Below are positions 24,619 to 35,902 of a stretch of DNA of 64,000 nt, one piece after another. Position 1 is the first letter of the stretch; each line of letters opens with the position of its first letter. The position numbers were made by a program, and so were the translations under genes. The DNA lies in contig JAYKXP010000015.1 of NCBI GenBank assembly GCA_037176845.1, positions 248,001-312,000 on the forward strand, given 5' to 3'. Below the pieces are notes generated by a model. The model was not told the DNA's origin. It searched no databases and worked only from the letters and a program-made list of their open reading frames with translations. This DNA comes from Paramarasmius palmivorus. Its lineage: Eukaryota; Basidiomycota; Agaricomycetes; Agaricales; Marasmiaceae.

Positions 24619-27257
24619 TTAATTTGGATGCCGACTCTGGGCTATCCTAAGATCGTGTAGTACTTCAGGGAAGGTAGGCCTTCGAGATGGAGAATCGTGC
24701 CAGCATTTTCCAAGCAGCGAAGTAATTCCTAGCGATCGAGCGAGGGGCTCGGGATAAGGAGGCCTGTGACCTTTGTCTACTGTTCGTTAGCCACTTGTTG
24801 GAGTACTCAACTAGATAAGACTTGCCTAGGACTTCCACTTTGACTAGATCATCAGGCATGTTTGGCCAGGGCAAGCTACCCATTAAGAGGATTTCCACCA
24901 ACGTGATCGCATAAGCGTAGACATCGTTCTCTTTCGTGAGTAGTGAACGACCACGCATGAGCTCAGGAGATTGCCACCGGAAGCCATCTGTTGATATGTG
25001 TTCAACGCCGTCAAGGAATAGCTGATGAAAGAAAGTCGACGTACGATTGTGTCTGGGACTATCATAAGTGACTTGGTGATCAAACTTGCTATGGCCAAAG
25101 TCGGCCAATACACATCGAAAATTATTGTCGACCAAGACATTAGCGCCCTGCGTCAAGATAGTCAGTTGGGGATTCTCCCAGTTGGTGCTATACATTTTTC
25201 ATACCTTCAAATCGCCATGGAATATATGGTGAGCATGTAAATATTCCATGCCTTTCGCTATATCGACCATATATTCTAACAACTCTGAGTGCAGGTCGCG
25301 CCTACGAACCTCTGGATCAGTACTGAACCCAGTATTGCCATTCGGTGCCTCCAACTCCCACTCCAAGTGTTTCAAATAGCGGGAAAGGCTGTTATATCGC
25401 ATGTATGGGCTCACAAAGAACGACGATCCGTCCCGCGCCTCAAGGCTACTGGTCCCATAAAGTCTCAAGACATTGAGATGATTCAGCGACCTCCAAAGCT
25501 CGGCTTCAGCGATAAAGTCTTCCTGGCTTGTTGAGCGGTCCAGAATCTTGATGGCGACTGTGCGATTGCGCCACGTTCCCTTGTACACATTGGAAAAAAA
25601 GCCAGTGCCGACCAACTCTTGACGCGAAAGCTCAGACCTGAAAGACCGTTACTAAACAGGGACGTGTTTATCCCATAATAAGAACTTACTTATCGATAGT
25701 CAAGCACGGCAAATCCAGCTTCACCCCACGCGCGAGCTTGTCATAATCAAACTGTTCCGTGTGCCAGTATTCGCCATCCAGCATGTCCTTCTGGGTTCCG
25801 TCAAGAGGCCAAGTGAGCCCTCTGATTCGCTTCAGATCTCTCTCGGGAATCAGAGGCGTGCGGTGATGAGTACAGTCGGCATGTTGACTTTCGAGCGCCC
25901 TCAGCAAGCTTCGAACGGCCGCAGGCATGTCGTGTTTCCCCAATTGCAGAATGCGAATCATAGCGCTGTCTGTGCTGGCGTTGAGTGCTTTGATCAGTAG
26001 GGATCTGATATCTGCCAGATCGCGGGCTTGATCCAGTTCATTTTGGTGCTCCTGCAAGAGTCGGAGATGGTCCCGTAGATGATCCGTCTCTTCTGTTGCT
26101 GTATCATCTGCTGGCAGACTGATGAGGGGCAGCATTTCATCTAATTCTGGATCTTGTGACTCCTCGTGGGATGTAGACTGACCATCGCCGTCCATAGAAA
26201 ATAACATGGAAGTCTCTCTAGCCATTCCATCGATACTAGAGTTCTGTGGTAGCGCGAGCAAGGACTTCAGGATGCGAACCAGTATGCTACTCTGTACGGA
26301 GACGGGTGAGTGCAGTAATGATTCCGCGAGACACGGCACGTACATTGAATACGAAAAGAGCGTCTCCAAGAGCCTCATCGCAAGATTGAATGTCTCGCAG
26401 GATGTCCTCTCTTTTCACTAATCTCCTCCAGAGAGGCATGTCCTTTTGTGAGTCGAGAAATTCGGAGAAACGAAGAAGTGCGCTGTCGTATGTGAGTTAC
26501 TCAGCCGATCACACATCAAAATCAACTTACTCTTCCAACTGCAGCATAGGCCTACTCAATTCGGATGCAACATGAGCGCCAGCTTCTTGTAGTTCCGCAT
26601 GTACAGCGAGAAGTATCTCAGCACAGCGTTCTGTTAAACGAAGACAAGCCAGCCGGTTGGACTACAAAGGGTGTTAAAACATCCCGGCGCCGGTGGCCAG
26701 TCATTATGTACTCACATCAACTTGCTCCACGGCGTCCCATATATTGTCCAACAACTTGGCGGCGGCGGCCAATCCGGGAACTGGTACAATCTCTCCTACT
26801 TCACCCAGAACTTTGACACCGGTACGCGCAACCTCGGAAAGTACCTCTTGTGCTAGCTTTACTTTCTGAACTTTCGGCTGAGTTAGGAACCTGGTAGCAA
26901 AAGGTCGAGACTCACCGACTCTGTCCTGCTGTGCGCTTCTCGTTGTTCTGATGAAAAACGGAATTTGAACAATGACGATGGAGATTGAGGAGATCTGCTG
27001 GAATGCCTGTCTCGACTGGATTCTCTAGAAGCCGTCGCCGATATCGACAAGGTGGGCTGCGGGGCTGAGCGCCGAGACATGGAAGAGAGGATAACTGGAA
27101 CATCATCTGGTCCCCATGACGAACGGTTTGAGCTACGAAGGCTTGAATCGCTAATGCCAAGAAAGTTTGTCGGAGGTGTGCTTGGTAGCGAACGATAGGA
27201 AGGTGTAGGAGAACTGTTTAGCGGTTTCTCGTTGCGTCGAGGGGATTGAGTGGGCAT
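24619..27257 (-). CDS. TKL-type protein kinase with MLKL-like N-terminal helical domain
   Basis: About 760 residues in at least nine exons. Residues 1-110 are a Ser-rich disordered head. At about 115-260 comes a helical block: EVLSEVARTGVKVLGEV, VPGLAAAAKLLDNIWDAVEQ, then NRLACLRLTERCAEILLAV, a VKREDILRDIQSCDEALGDA segment and VFN. This is the four-helix pattern annotated in many mushroom proteins as MLKL N-terminal-like. After a linker, the kinase starts at VGTGFFSNVYKG. It has the VAIK lysine, the catalytic loop HGDLKGANVLV (HGD instead of HRD, common in fungal TKL kinases), DFG, FRWQSPELM and a C-lobe ending CWHDSPSRRPTFPEVL. All catalytic residues are present, so activity is expected. The start at 27257 is preferred to the upstream ATG at 27317, which lies only 13 nt from the TATA box. 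Confidence 0.88.
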
Positions 27258-27329
27258 GTAATTGGCGAATTTGATCGAAGCTGCGTGTCTCCAGCTAAAT
27301 TTAAGTGTTCTTTGCATTCGTGAGAAGGG

Positions 27330-27337
27330 CTTTTATA
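27330..27337 (-). promoter_or_regulatory. TATA box of the kinase gene
   Basis: TATAAAAG on the minus strand. Initiation about 30 nt downstream (near 27300) would leave out the ATG at 27317 and favour the one at 27257. Confidence 0.6.
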
Positions 27338-28895
27338 GCAGAACAGTGGCTGTGGATGCATGGCATGCGTTTGCGCGTGTTCGCCAGGTGAGACTTGAAT
27401 CAATGATTCCAGTGCCAATCAGTAGTTCAGCGAAGCGCTCATAAAGATGTTGATCCATACAGGTATATTGTCCACAGCGACGGTATAGCACTGGTTTTTC
27501 TGTTGCCATCGAGAAGGTGAGTGATGGAAGGGTGCTCTTAGTGTTAAGCGCCAATTCTTCAAAGGACATAGTGTCTCACGATCACGTTTTCCCCCCTCAA
27601 CGAGACGCGATTCGTGCATCCCTTGAAGTTCTTGTGTGTCTACCTTCACCCCAAAATCATCCTCAAGCTTCAATCACGCAAGAAACCAAATGCTTCGCGG
27701 AGGTGAAAAGAAGGACTTGAAACGTATGTCATTGTCAATGCTCGAAGTAAACTCTTACATACACGTGTAATGTTTTCTGACAGCTAGAGTTTAGTTGCAG
27801 TGTCGGAGTTCTGAGGATAGTCTCTGGAGGATTGATACGCATGAGTAGCCTTCTGTCATCATAAGACGCGAGTGGTATGGAATCCAGCTCAGTTTGAATA
27901 CTTCAAGTTACATTCGACACGCCTGTTGCAGTATTTTGCTATCCGAGTTCCTTAGAACCTGGTGATCTTCGGCCATTATCCGACAAAGACACTGGATTTT
28001 CTCGCTACGCGTCGCGGCTCCTTCTCGAATGAATGCTGAGCGCTGAACCCGAATACCAGAAAAGAACAAGACGCGTCAAATTCGCACACAAAGCGGGAAC
28101 AAGGATCCTCGACTAGGTCTCCTAGAAACCTTTACGGACGATGGTCGTGAATAAGGTCATACTATTTCCCGCAATGAACAAGACCATTCATCAAAACTTA
28201 GATCTGCAGCCCCAGGACAACAAACGCCATTCTGACACCGCGCCAGCGTTCCCATCACCACCCTAAACGACATGGCACACACGAACGGGACGATGGGAGT
28301 TCCTTCCTTCCCGGTCTATAGCCCGTGTCTTTCCGCTCCTCACTCGAGCGTGGGGACCTTCGCATACTCGCTCAATTGTTATGAGTTCCTGATTGGACCG
28401 TTCCCGACTTCGATTGCCAAAACTCGATCGATCATCCGGTTCTAGCCTCGCAAAGCGGGGTAAGTGGGGTATGGGGTCCAACCGTCGATACCCCATGACA
28501 AGCCTTGTCATTCAAATCTCCTGAGTGCTATAGATGTTTGTTGCTGCAATCATCAACGCAACCAGGCGCCGTACTGGCGCCGTGCATGGTTATCTTTCTT
28601 CCGTCGCAGATTTCTAAATGGAGCGTAACTCGGAAGAACGGGTAGAAACAGAGATGATGGAGGATTGGTAGAGCATATCCCTGGGGAGATTGCGATGCTG
28701 CAAAGACCACAAGACTTCGCTAGCTTCATTTCATGTCTCATTCGAGTGTATTTGCGGATGTAACTAAAAGAGAATGGGGGAGGATGACCACTGGAATTTC
28801 AATCTGGCTGACGATGAAGAGAGAGTGTGACAATTGATCCGGAAACTCTTGGGCAACTGACCGGGTGACCGGGACCCCGCAACGTCATGGGGAAC
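27338..28895. other. Divergent intergenic region between kinase and aldehyde dehydrogenase genes
   Basis: No gene is supported. Short open frames on both strands show no splice logic or motifs. A pair of GGCGCC palindromes sits near 28565-28580. Confidence 0.4.
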
Positions 28896-28902
28896 TATAA
28901 AT
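28896..28902 (+). promoter_or_regulatory. TATA box of the aldehyde dehydrogenase gene
   Basis: TATAAAT, 52-58 nt upstream of the ATG at 28954. Confidence 0.6.
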
Positions 28903-28953
28903 TGATTGAGTCTCCTCAACACCTCTTTGCTAAATACCACTAGCACTCCCAAC

Positions 28954-31259
28954 ATGTCCACTTCCTTCTCTCACGAATTCAACACTCCCTCGTACAAGGG
29001 AAAGGTCTCGTTCCCAACAGGTCTGTTCATCGACGGCAAGTTCGTCGATGGAGGTGATAAGACAACCATCGAGTACGTGTCTATAAACTCTCTGTTCTTC
29101 TGATGACTGATCGCGTCGATTGTTACCCACAGCGTTATCAACCCTAGTATGTTTTCAGAGCTGAAACTCGGAAAACTATTTGACTGATCCTCTTTCAAGC
29201 CAATGGCAAGGTCGTCACCAAGATCGCCGAGGGTACTGCTAAAGATGTCGACAACGCTGTCGCTGCTGCTCAAAAGGCATTCGACACCGTTTGGGGTCTT
29301 AATGCCCCTGGTGCTCAACGTGCGAAGTTATTGACGAAGCTGTGGCAAGCGATGGAGGCTAATCAGCAAGAGTTGGCCGCACTGGAGGCGTTAGATAATG
29401 GTGTGTACTTGCTCGGATCCTAGTCGGTTCATGATTCTAATCGCTTCGTAGGCAAAACTTACGGCTGGGCTATGGACGTTGACACAACCTTCGCTATTGA
29501 AACTATTCGCTACTACGCTGGTTGGGCGGACAAGATTCACGGACAGGTTCAAGAGGTATTATACATGCAATTTCTTCGGTTGTTGAGCGATATTCACACG
29601 GCTATCTAGACTACTCAAGACAAATTGACTTACACTCGCCACGAACCAATCGGTGTCGTTGTACGTTCACATCCTTCGACCCCATTTCACATCGCTGACT
29701 TCGTATCACCTGTAGGGCCAAATCATCCCATGTACGCACACTTCTTTGAGTTTATAGAAGCAGTCTAAATCCATGCTCCGACCCATAGGGAACTTCCCAT
29801 GTAAGTGGCGACGTCACTTCATTTCTCATAGTTACTAAACACAACGCTATCCTAGTGCTCATGTTCGCATGGAAAATCGGCCCTGGTGAGACGCGATGAA
29901 TAATCGCATTCTATCGGTCTTCTGATCATCATGTGCTACAGCTTTGGCTTGCGGAAACACCATTGTGATCAAGGTACGACGCCGAGCTATCTAACTTGTC
30001 CCAATAGGCTAACCTAAATATGATCTAGCCTTCCGAATTCACTCCTTTGACCGCTATCCGTATGTGCAGCCTCATCAAAGACATCTTCCCTCCCGGTGTC
30101 GTCAACGTCGTAACTGGCTACGGAAACACTGTTGGAAACGCTATTGCCAGTCACATGCACATCGAGAAAGTCGCCTTCACTGGTAGCACACTCGTCGGTC
30201 GCAAGGTCATGGAGGCTGCCGCAAAGAGCAACTTGAAGAACGTAACTCTTGAACTTGGAGGCAAGGTATGAGCCAGAATTTGCCCCATATGTTTCGTCAC
30301 TCATTTCGGATCTAGTCTCCAAACATCATTTTCAAGTAAGCCATCATTACTATTTGATGAACTTTCATTCAACTCCTCACAGCGACGCCGATCTCGAACA
30401 AGCTGTCAACTGGTCTGCCCACGGTGTGTTGTGAGTGCAAGTCTGGACCTCCGCATAGCATAGTCGCTGAGAATGATCTGATCCAGCTGGAATCATGGCC
30501 AGGCCTGCTGTGCGGGTACTCGTATCTTCGTCCAGTCCGGAATCTACGATAAGTTCCTGGAGAAGTTTACCGAAAAGGCCAAGTCTATCAAGCTCGGCGA
30601 CCCCTTCGCTTCGGACTCGATGCAAGGCCCACAAGTTTCTGAGATTCAGTATGATGTACGTCCCTCATAACCGTCTCTTTCGGCTTGTATTCAATGTTGA
30701 ACTCCAGCGCATCATGAGCTACATCAACTCTGGCAAGGAACAGGGTGCCACCGTCCACCTCGGCGGTGACCGTTTCGGTAACGAAGGTTACTTCATCAAC
30801 CCGACTATCTTCACTGGTACCAAGCCCGACATGAAGATCGTCCAAGAAGAAATCTTCGGGCCCGTCGGTGTCGTTATCAAATTCGAGGATGAGGAGGATG
30901 TTATTCGTCAAGCCAACGACACGATGTACGGTTTGGCAGCAGCCGTCTTCTCACAGGATATCAACCGTGCTTTGAAGACCGCAAACAGGCTCAAGGCAGG
31001 AACTGCATGGGTTCGTTGATTGTTTGGTCGGGAGCTTTACTTCGCTGACAGGGATCCAGGTCAACTGCGCCAACACCCTCAACGAGAACGTTCCCTTCGG
31101 TGGATTCAAGCAGTCCGGTATCGGACGTGAGTTGGGCGAGTATGCTCTGCACAAGTGAGTCGACCTGCTATGTGATTGGTTAGCGCTCGTGCTGAATTTG
31201 CACTCTACAGTTACACTGCCGTCAAGGCGGTTCACGTCAACCTTGGTATCAAGATGTAA
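28954..31259 (+). CDS. Aldehyde dehydrogenase (NAD(P)+), with micro-exons
   Basis: Oxidises aldehydes to acids in the cytosol or mitochondria; no clear targeting peptide is seen. The protein starts [20 protein letters not shown] and is about 500 residues, the normal ALDH length. Visible motifs are [50 protein letters not shown], the catalytic Glu in [14 protein letters not shown], the catalytic Cys in [24 protein letters not shown], the exons ending KAGTAW and starting [20 protein letters not shown], and the C-terminal VHVNLGIKM. The gene has about a dozen introns. Some exons are tiny: 29133-29146 (14 nt), 29716-29731 (16 nt), 29789-29800 (12 nt) and 30316-30335 (20 nt). Every one keeps the frame when joined. 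Confidence 0.96.
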
Positions 31260-31920
31260 ATGTTCTAGTTTTCTCGATGGTCCATTGGGTTGAAGCTCGA
31301 GTCACCAAAATCGCTTTTATGTATTGTTATATGAATCGGACGACGACTGTACATGTAGCCCTGACGATCTGTACGTTGATAAGGAATGAATAAAACGCGA
31401 ACACAAACAGAACTACTCTATCTGTACGGAACCAGGAGAGAGCATCAGAGCAGCGTCGTCGAGGCGCGTCGTTCGAAAATCAATCACATATTTGGTTCTG
31501 TTGACGCGACGCGTCAGATCACGGTTTTGACAGAAAGGTTTCTCACGGTACTTCTTCCGTTCTGTCTCCCAAGTGCAAAAGTTGCTGCTCCTACTTTCTG
31601 TGCTTTGAACTTGGGGATTCCCCATTCCTTTTACTTGTGCTGCATTAAATGCTTTATATCACGATTAGCAGGTCTTGATTTCAGCGTCAAATCCGTTAAC
31701 AATGATATATCGAAGGAACCGCAGCCTTACAGACTACCGCCTCAATATGCTTCCTTCATACTCGGTAAGGTTCATCCGTCTCTCGGATGTTTACTACGGC
31801 ACAATTTGCTGAAGCTGACATACTTATCTTCCTCTTTGAATAGTGCTGTCGCCTGTTTCTAACCCTGAATTGACACATCAAGTGGCGTCATCCTGGAACC
31901 AAAACGCGCAAGGAAGTCTT
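31260..31920. other. Intergenic stretch between two plus-strand genes
   Basis: Holds the aldehyde dehydrogenase 3' UTR and the upstream region of the monooxygenase gene. A 158-codon open frame (31386-31862) has no motif and is treated as chance. Confidence 0.45.
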
Positions 31921-31927
31921 TATAAAC
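31921..31927 (+). promoter_or_regulatory. TATA box of the monooxygenase gene
   Basis: TATAAAC, 48-54 nt upstream of the ATG at 31975. Confidence 0.55.
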
Positions 31928-31974
31928 TAGCTCCTACGGACGTTCTCCTGGAATCTAGCCACCATCACTTCGCA

Positions 31975-34618
31975 ATGCGGTTCTCAAGCCTTGCATTGCT
32001 GATTCTACATCTTTCTGCGACGGTTTTGGGAGAGTATCAACACCCTCTCTCTTTCAGTTCGGAAGACGATCAACACGAGCTCGAATGGCCGGTTAAGAAG
32101 GTTGCTATCATTGGTGCAGGAGCTGGGTGTGTTTTTAGCTCTTACACGTGGCGTGCTACCGATAACTGACAGTCTCCTCTTCTTGCATCGACAGCGGGCT
32201 CTTGAGCTATCGAGAACTCACTCGAGCAGGTTTCGAAGTTCGCGTATTTGAACGCGACTCGGTACCCGGAGGTAACTGGCGATATACCGAGGAAGTGGCT
32301 TTGGATGCACCTATTCCGAATGCACCACCTGCTGTTGCGGATTTTGCGCCTTCGTTGCCTCCTGACCATGCTGATTTGCCATACGAGAGGGTTCACAGAG
32401 GTGTTTCGGAGGAGGAACTTGCTAGAGTGAAGAGGGATCATATATTACCAAGACCTCTTTGGGATTCGCTGAAGTCGAATGCTCCTTCGGTGAGTCAGCC
32501 CGGTCCTTCGATTTTCTTGAATCTAGGCTCATTCGCCACGTAACTAGCACATTCAACAGGTGCGCTATACTGTCCGTTTACTCACTAAAACGGCTACTGA
32601 TTATGTATGAATTAGATCAGGGAAACTCCTTGGCCGGAGGGCACGCCATGGGGTAAGCCAAACCTACTTTACATTCATCGGCGTGCTGTATTCTTATTCA
32701 TGGATCATTCGCAGAGCTTCCTCGGCAACTACTCCAACGTTACCTTCGCTCTTTCGCGTCCTTGCACGGAGTCAACGCCAACGACGAAAACCCAAATGTG
32801 ACGTATAACACCCGAGTGGAACTTGTACAAAAGCGTAAAAATGGGAAAGGTTGGACAGTTACCTTAAGAAAGTTCACTGAGCTGGGCGACGGTGGGTACA
32901 AAGAAAATTGGTGGTCTGAGGTATGTGGCGACCGTATCTTCTATTGGACAGAACGTTTGCTTACGAGTTTGATCAGGATTTCGACGCAATCGTGGTTGCT
33001 GCCGGCCGCTATAACGCGCCGAACATTCCTTCGATTACTGGATGTTCTGATTGGGCAAGCAAGTACCCGGGAAGATTCATTCATTCAAGACAGTACAGGC
33101 ATCCAAACAAGTACGATAACCAAACAGTACTTATCATTGGTGCTTCAGTAAGGGTCACGTATACTTGTCATACCCCGAATGTAGCTGACGAGATACATAG
33201 ACCAGTGCTTCAGAAATATCGGCCGATATCAACAAACATGCGAACAAGGTTTACTTATCGGTTCGGGTGGGTACTGGAAGTTTTCTTTGTACTTTGACTG
33301 GGATTGCTAATTCACAAAATACAGGATGAGAAAAATAGACCTCCATCTGGTTTGCCCCACAGTATCACACTGTCGCGTGTACCTCCCAACACGACGATCA
33401 TCGGAGAGATTAGGCGCTTCATTCCTGAAAGTGCTGGTATTGAGCTGCTAAACGGGACTGTGCGTCTATGGTTTATTGTGACCATAGTGCTTGAAACTCA
33501 GCCATTATAGGTGATTACCGGAATTGACCATATTATTTCCGGAACAGGTATGTATGGGCTTTTCAGTCGGTTACAAACTGACACCGAACAATGCGTTCTA
33601 CAACTAGGATTCCGATACTCGTTCCCATTCCTCCCGCAATACCACAATACCACTTTCAAGAACGACGAGTTGTCTCCGGGGGCAATCATCACGGATGGTT
33701 CGCACATACGATCACTTTATCTTGACCTGGTATACATCGAAGAACCTACCATCGGATTCATTAACAGTTGCGTTCCGTCTCCATAGTCAGCCTCTTCTCT
33801 CTAAGCTCACCATTGGTCCCTATACAGTGAACAGCGGCATGCAATCCTTCCAATATGGGGAATTCGCAGCTCTTGCTCTTGCCAAAATATGGGCAGGCCA
33901 TGCTAAGCTCCCAAGCAAATCGGAGATGTGGCGTAAGCACGAAGAAAGGGTTCGAGACGAAGGTGGATACGGCAAGCATTTTATGTTCTTGGGGACTGTA
34001 AAGAATGAAGGTACGTGGGCCAGTGATATGCACGGGGGGTCGTATGTTGAATCTCAAACAGCGAGATTGACTCACTTCATATCGTGGCTTAACCGGGCTG
34101 CAGAGAAGCATGGTGGGCGACAGGTCAGTGATTCATACGCCTTATGCGTGTCCACAATCTCATTAGACTCGTCACTAGATTTCCCCGCCATCAGAAAGGT
34201 ACGTGCATATATACATGAAATCATCCTTAGTCTGACTGCTTCGGTCTCTGTAGCCTCAAAGAGATCATGGAGATCTGGGCCCAAGCACACTACTATAGCA
34301 AAGCGGGCAATAAGGGTTTTGAGTCCAACAGTGCACCGTTTTCAGTAGACAAGATCTTCGACCGTGCATCTTTAGTAGATGCCATGTATGCTGAGGATTG
34401 GTAGACAAGTAGGTCAGAGTAGACTAGCCATTCTTTGTACTATTAAACTAGCTTGGAGTGGGTTGGCGGGGTCCGCCAACATGCACGAGTTCGACAGGAA
34501 ATGGGTCACGAGTCTCATATCATTGGATTTAGGTACAAACTTAAATGAATACACATTGGAGGCGGTCAAGAAAATGAAGCAGATATGTGATATGTATGGC
34601 TTCAAGCTTCAAGGATAA
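31975..34618 (+). CDS. Flavin-containing monooxygenase with signal peptide
   Basis: FAD/NADPH-dependent monooxygenase. It opens with a signal peptide (MRFSSLALLILHLSATVLG). The FAD site KKVAIIGAGAGG is split by intron 1 (GG|C phase). Then come VFERDSVPGGNWRY, an aromatic loop ETPWPEG, LRSFASLHGV, VVAAGRYNAPNIP, the NADPH site TVLIIGAS followed by SASEIS, and DHIISGTGYRYSFPFLPQYH, the typical late FMO motif. The C-terminal part includes MQSFQYGEFAALALAKIWAG. About a dozen introns interrupt it. The 3' end is unresolved: the frame ...FDRASLVDAMYAEDW meets TAG at 34402. A protein-like open frame in another phase (HEFDRKWVTSLIS to DMYGFKLQG) continues to 34618, which would overlap the converging gene by 10 nt. 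An entry into the secretory pathway is unusual for this family. Confidence 0.85.
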
Positions 34619-35341
34619 AGAAAACCATCTTGGACCGGCAACGGATCGTAGGTCATAGCATAGTCAGTAGTGACCACAATCTGAGCCTCCCGCGTGGCGA
34701 CCGACAGAATAAATATCTTTCGAGCTGCTTCTCTGTCAATGCAAGCTACGTATTTGTTCTCGGGGACGTGCAGCACGAGGCGCTTGACATTATCCCTGCA
34801 AGAAGGTATCAGCTTGTGCCACGAGGCACACGGAAAAATCCTGTAACAGTACTTACCACCCCTTCACGAATCCAATACGCAATCCTCGGACAACGCAGTA
34901 CCATCGAGTGTCCGGAGGCGGTAGTTTCACAGTCGCTTGGCAGTTCTGACAAATGAGGCTCATCGTTGGGAGCGCCTGGGCAGCCTTTGGGTTGTCCACC
35001 ATAGCTTGGTAGGTCGGCTCGACAAATCGGGAGAGATAACCTATGTATACAGGCAAGGAATAGAATGTTCAGCTGGGGCTTTATTGGATCGGATCTCGAA
35101 TGCTTACCTTTCTTCAGCACGGTGGCCAGCAAGGCATCTATAGCACCGTTTTCTTCGGGTGTCAGACTGTCAACAACAGCAGCATCGGCGACTAGCAGGG
35201 AAAAGGATCAGAAAGTGGCAGGAATAGCCGCGAAGAAAGGCAGTGCGACATACTGGTCCAGCTTGGAGAGCTCTCCAAGATACCGGTAATGGCTTTGAGC
35301 AAGCTGAATGCGGCTGGAACGTTGGTGTCAGGGGAGTCCAT
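34609..35341 (-). CDS. Hypothetical protein, about 170 residues
   Basis: Unrecognised protein assembled from four or five exons. It starts MDSPDTNVPAAFSLLKAITG. After a GTATGT intron it continues IADAAVVDSLTPEENGAIDA, then YLSRFVEPTYQAMVDNPKAA and a possible small zinc-binding patch, SLICQNCQATVKLPPPDTRW followed by YC. The final exon reads VKRLVLHVPENKYVACIDRE and ends LPVQDGFLYP. All joins tested keep phase (C|A TC; AAA G|GT). The ATG at 35341 is 50 nt below a TATA box. No signal peptide or membrane segment is present. The CxxC..C set may be structural. No function is assigned. Confidence 0.72.
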
Positions 35342-35390
35342 TGATAGTATGAGAGGGGTTGGTTTGTACAGTAGGGAAGAAGTTCAAAGG

Positions 35391-35398
35391 CTTTTATA
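35391..35398 (-). promoter_or_regulatory. TATA box of the gene starting at 35341
   Basis: TATAAAAG on the minus strand, about 50 nt upstream of the chosen ATG. Confidence 0.6.
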
Positions 35399-35902
35399 GG
35401 GCAAGACGGAGAGGATGTGGTAACGAGATGGGTCGTCATTGGTAAGGGCGACCGCATGCACAAGCCGCGGGTGATGCTAAGCTGGTGTAGATCCATATTG
35501 ATCACTTGTGGGTGCATGTGTTGTGTGAGTATGTTGCGTGAACGTCGGAGTTTGTTGTATACCTTTTAAGGCATCGGTGACGCTCAATCGAAGTGCGGAG
35601 CGACGTGTGGGCGGAGTATGTATTCAAGTTAAACCACTAAGCGAGTGGTTCAAGAAGATGTTCCCATGACACCGTCATAGCTGTCCAAATCCTACGTTCA
35701 TGGAATGCATGGAGTAGTTTCAAGAAAATGTATTACTGCATGCTAGCGATGACCTAGACTGGACTAGTGATATAGAAACATTCAAGAATACATAAACGCC
35801 GGGACAAGATAAGCTACAACCTTATACTGTTCAAGTCAATGGTGCTATTGTAAGTAACTGAAGAAAAATGCGTTAGGTGGGAAAAGAAGGCGGTATATCA
35901 AC
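35399..35902. other. Intergenic stretch between two minus-strand genes
   Basis: Nothing recognised. Expected to hold the 3' UTR of the gene ending at 35903. Confidence 0.4.

Noticed and set aside
27257..27317. Upstream ATG (27317) as start of the kinase
   Set aside because: It lies 13 nt from the TATA box and would probably precede the transcription start.
31386..31862. 158-codon plus-strand open frame between the dehydrogenase and monooxygenase genes
   Set aside because: No recognisable protein features, and it lies in the expected 3' UTR/promoter region.
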